Positions 5,146 to 5,509 of a stretch of 5,509 bases of DNA are shown here, in pieces. How positions within the stretch are numbered: position 1 is the stretch's first letter; each line of letters opens with the position of its first letter. The translations under genes and the position numbers were made by a program. Source of the DNA: DATBGZ01 sp036557785 (GTDB lineage Bacteria; Actinomycetota; Actinomycetes; Mycobacteriales; Micromonosporaceae); NCBI GenBank assembly GCA_036557785.1, contig DATBGZ010000078.1:1-5509 (forward strand), written 5' to 3'. The notes beneath the pieces are model-generated. The model was given only the letters and a program-made list of their open reading frames with translations. It made no database searches and was not told the DNA's origin.

Positions 5146-5509
5146 TTATCGCAGGTCGTTGGCCTGGTCGGCGTAGGGGCCGCTGCCGTAGAGGGCATCG
5201 ATCATGTTGCCGGCCTGGGCCTCGTGCTTGGCGTAGGCCTGCGGGTAGGCGCTGACCTGGACCTTCTGCGCGGCCTGGGTCAACGGCATGCTGTCCCACC
5301 CGGGGACCTTGACCAGGCGCTGCAGGAACGCGGTCGTGGCGTGATGCGGGTCCTGGATCTGCTCGGCACTGCCCCACCCACCGGTGGAGGTGCGCTGCTG
5401 GAACAGGCCCAGCGAGTCGTGGTCGTTGTGCGCGCCCAGGTTGCCGATGTTGTGCAGGTTCGACTCCTGGATCGAGGTGGCGACCGCGATCTCCCACGCC
5501 CGCGGCGGC
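5146..5509 (-). CDS. Lysozyme/transglycosylase-like protein, C-terminal 120 residues (partial)
   Basis: The frame enters from the right edge and ends in TAA at 5146-5148. Its start lies outside the window. The visible part reads AWEIAVATSIQESNLHNIGN, then HNDHDSLGLFQQR, then WGSAEQIQDPHHATTAFLQRL, VPGWDSMPLTQAAQKVQVSA and YPQAYAKHEAQA. The pair E15-S16 (QESNL) and GLFQQR (34-39) matches the catalytic Glu and the G-L-x-Q motif of SLT/lysozyme-fold enzymes that cut peptidoglycan glycan strands. This domain is very common in actinomycetes, often as the last domain of exported cell-wall proteins or of mobile-element proteins. The signal peptide or other domains would lie to the right. The family call is strong; enzymatic activity is inferred. 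Transcription ends at the hairpin 5100-5131. Confidence 0.85.
   Translation of the reverse strand, partial: PPRAWEIAVATSIQESNLHNIGNLGAHNDHDSLGLFQQRTSTGGWGSAEQIQDPHHATTAFLQRLVKVPGWDSMPLTQAAQKVQVSAYPQAYAKHEAQAGNMIDALYGSGPYADQANDLR

Noticed and set aside
4247..5176. Plus-strand open frame of 309 codons
   Set aside because: It is antisense to the MGYDLHI gene and runs through the strong terminator at 5100-5131.
5078..5497. Minus-strand open frame of 139 codons
   Set aside because: It reads through the terminator and is a different frame of the lysozyme-like gene, which has the clear family signal.

Overview
The window is high-GC DNA with strong G/C third-position codon bias, many GTG starts, GTGA stop/start overlaps and a tRNA gene without an encoded CCA. 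This points to an actinomycete chromosome. The insertion-sequence tail and the lysozyme-like protein at the right edge resemble types common in Frankia/Micromonospora/Geodermatophilus-like lineages, but I cannot place the genus from the sequence alone.

Left part (1-481). The window opens in the last codons of a transposase of the IS481/integrase-core kind. Two hairpins and a putative IS end follow. The IS end lies only three bases from the 3' end of a minus-strand tRNA-Pro (anticodon GGG). Positions 219-481 hold no gene, only the upstream region of the tRNA and hairpins that could end the der transcript.

Core part (482-2637, minus strand). cmk (cytidylate kinase) and der/engA (double-domain ribosome-assembly GTPase) form a translationally coupled pair. 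The cmk stop overlaps the der GTG start as GTGA. Both look intact and are normal housekeeping genes. The transcript runs towards the tRNA.

Divergent module (2764-4358, plus strand). An ECF sigma factor is followed, again by a GTGA overlap, by a single-pass membrane protein with a large extracytoplasmic part. This is a typical two-gene regulatory arrangement, but the partner is not a zinc-type anti-sigma factor. The short region between cmk and the sigma gene carries the most unusual feature of the window. This is an inverted repeat with a perfect 19-bp core (2638-2656 and 2757-2775) that places almost the same leader and start-region sequence in front of both divergent genes.

Right part (4352-5509, minus strand). 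A 229-residue protein beginning MGYDLHI belongs to a conserved family of unknown function, and its stop overlaps that of the membrane protein tail to tail. A strong 14-bp-stem terminator separates it from the C-terminal 120 residues of a lysozyme/transglycosylase-like protein that runs off the right edge. That last reading frame has no start in the window and is easily missed.
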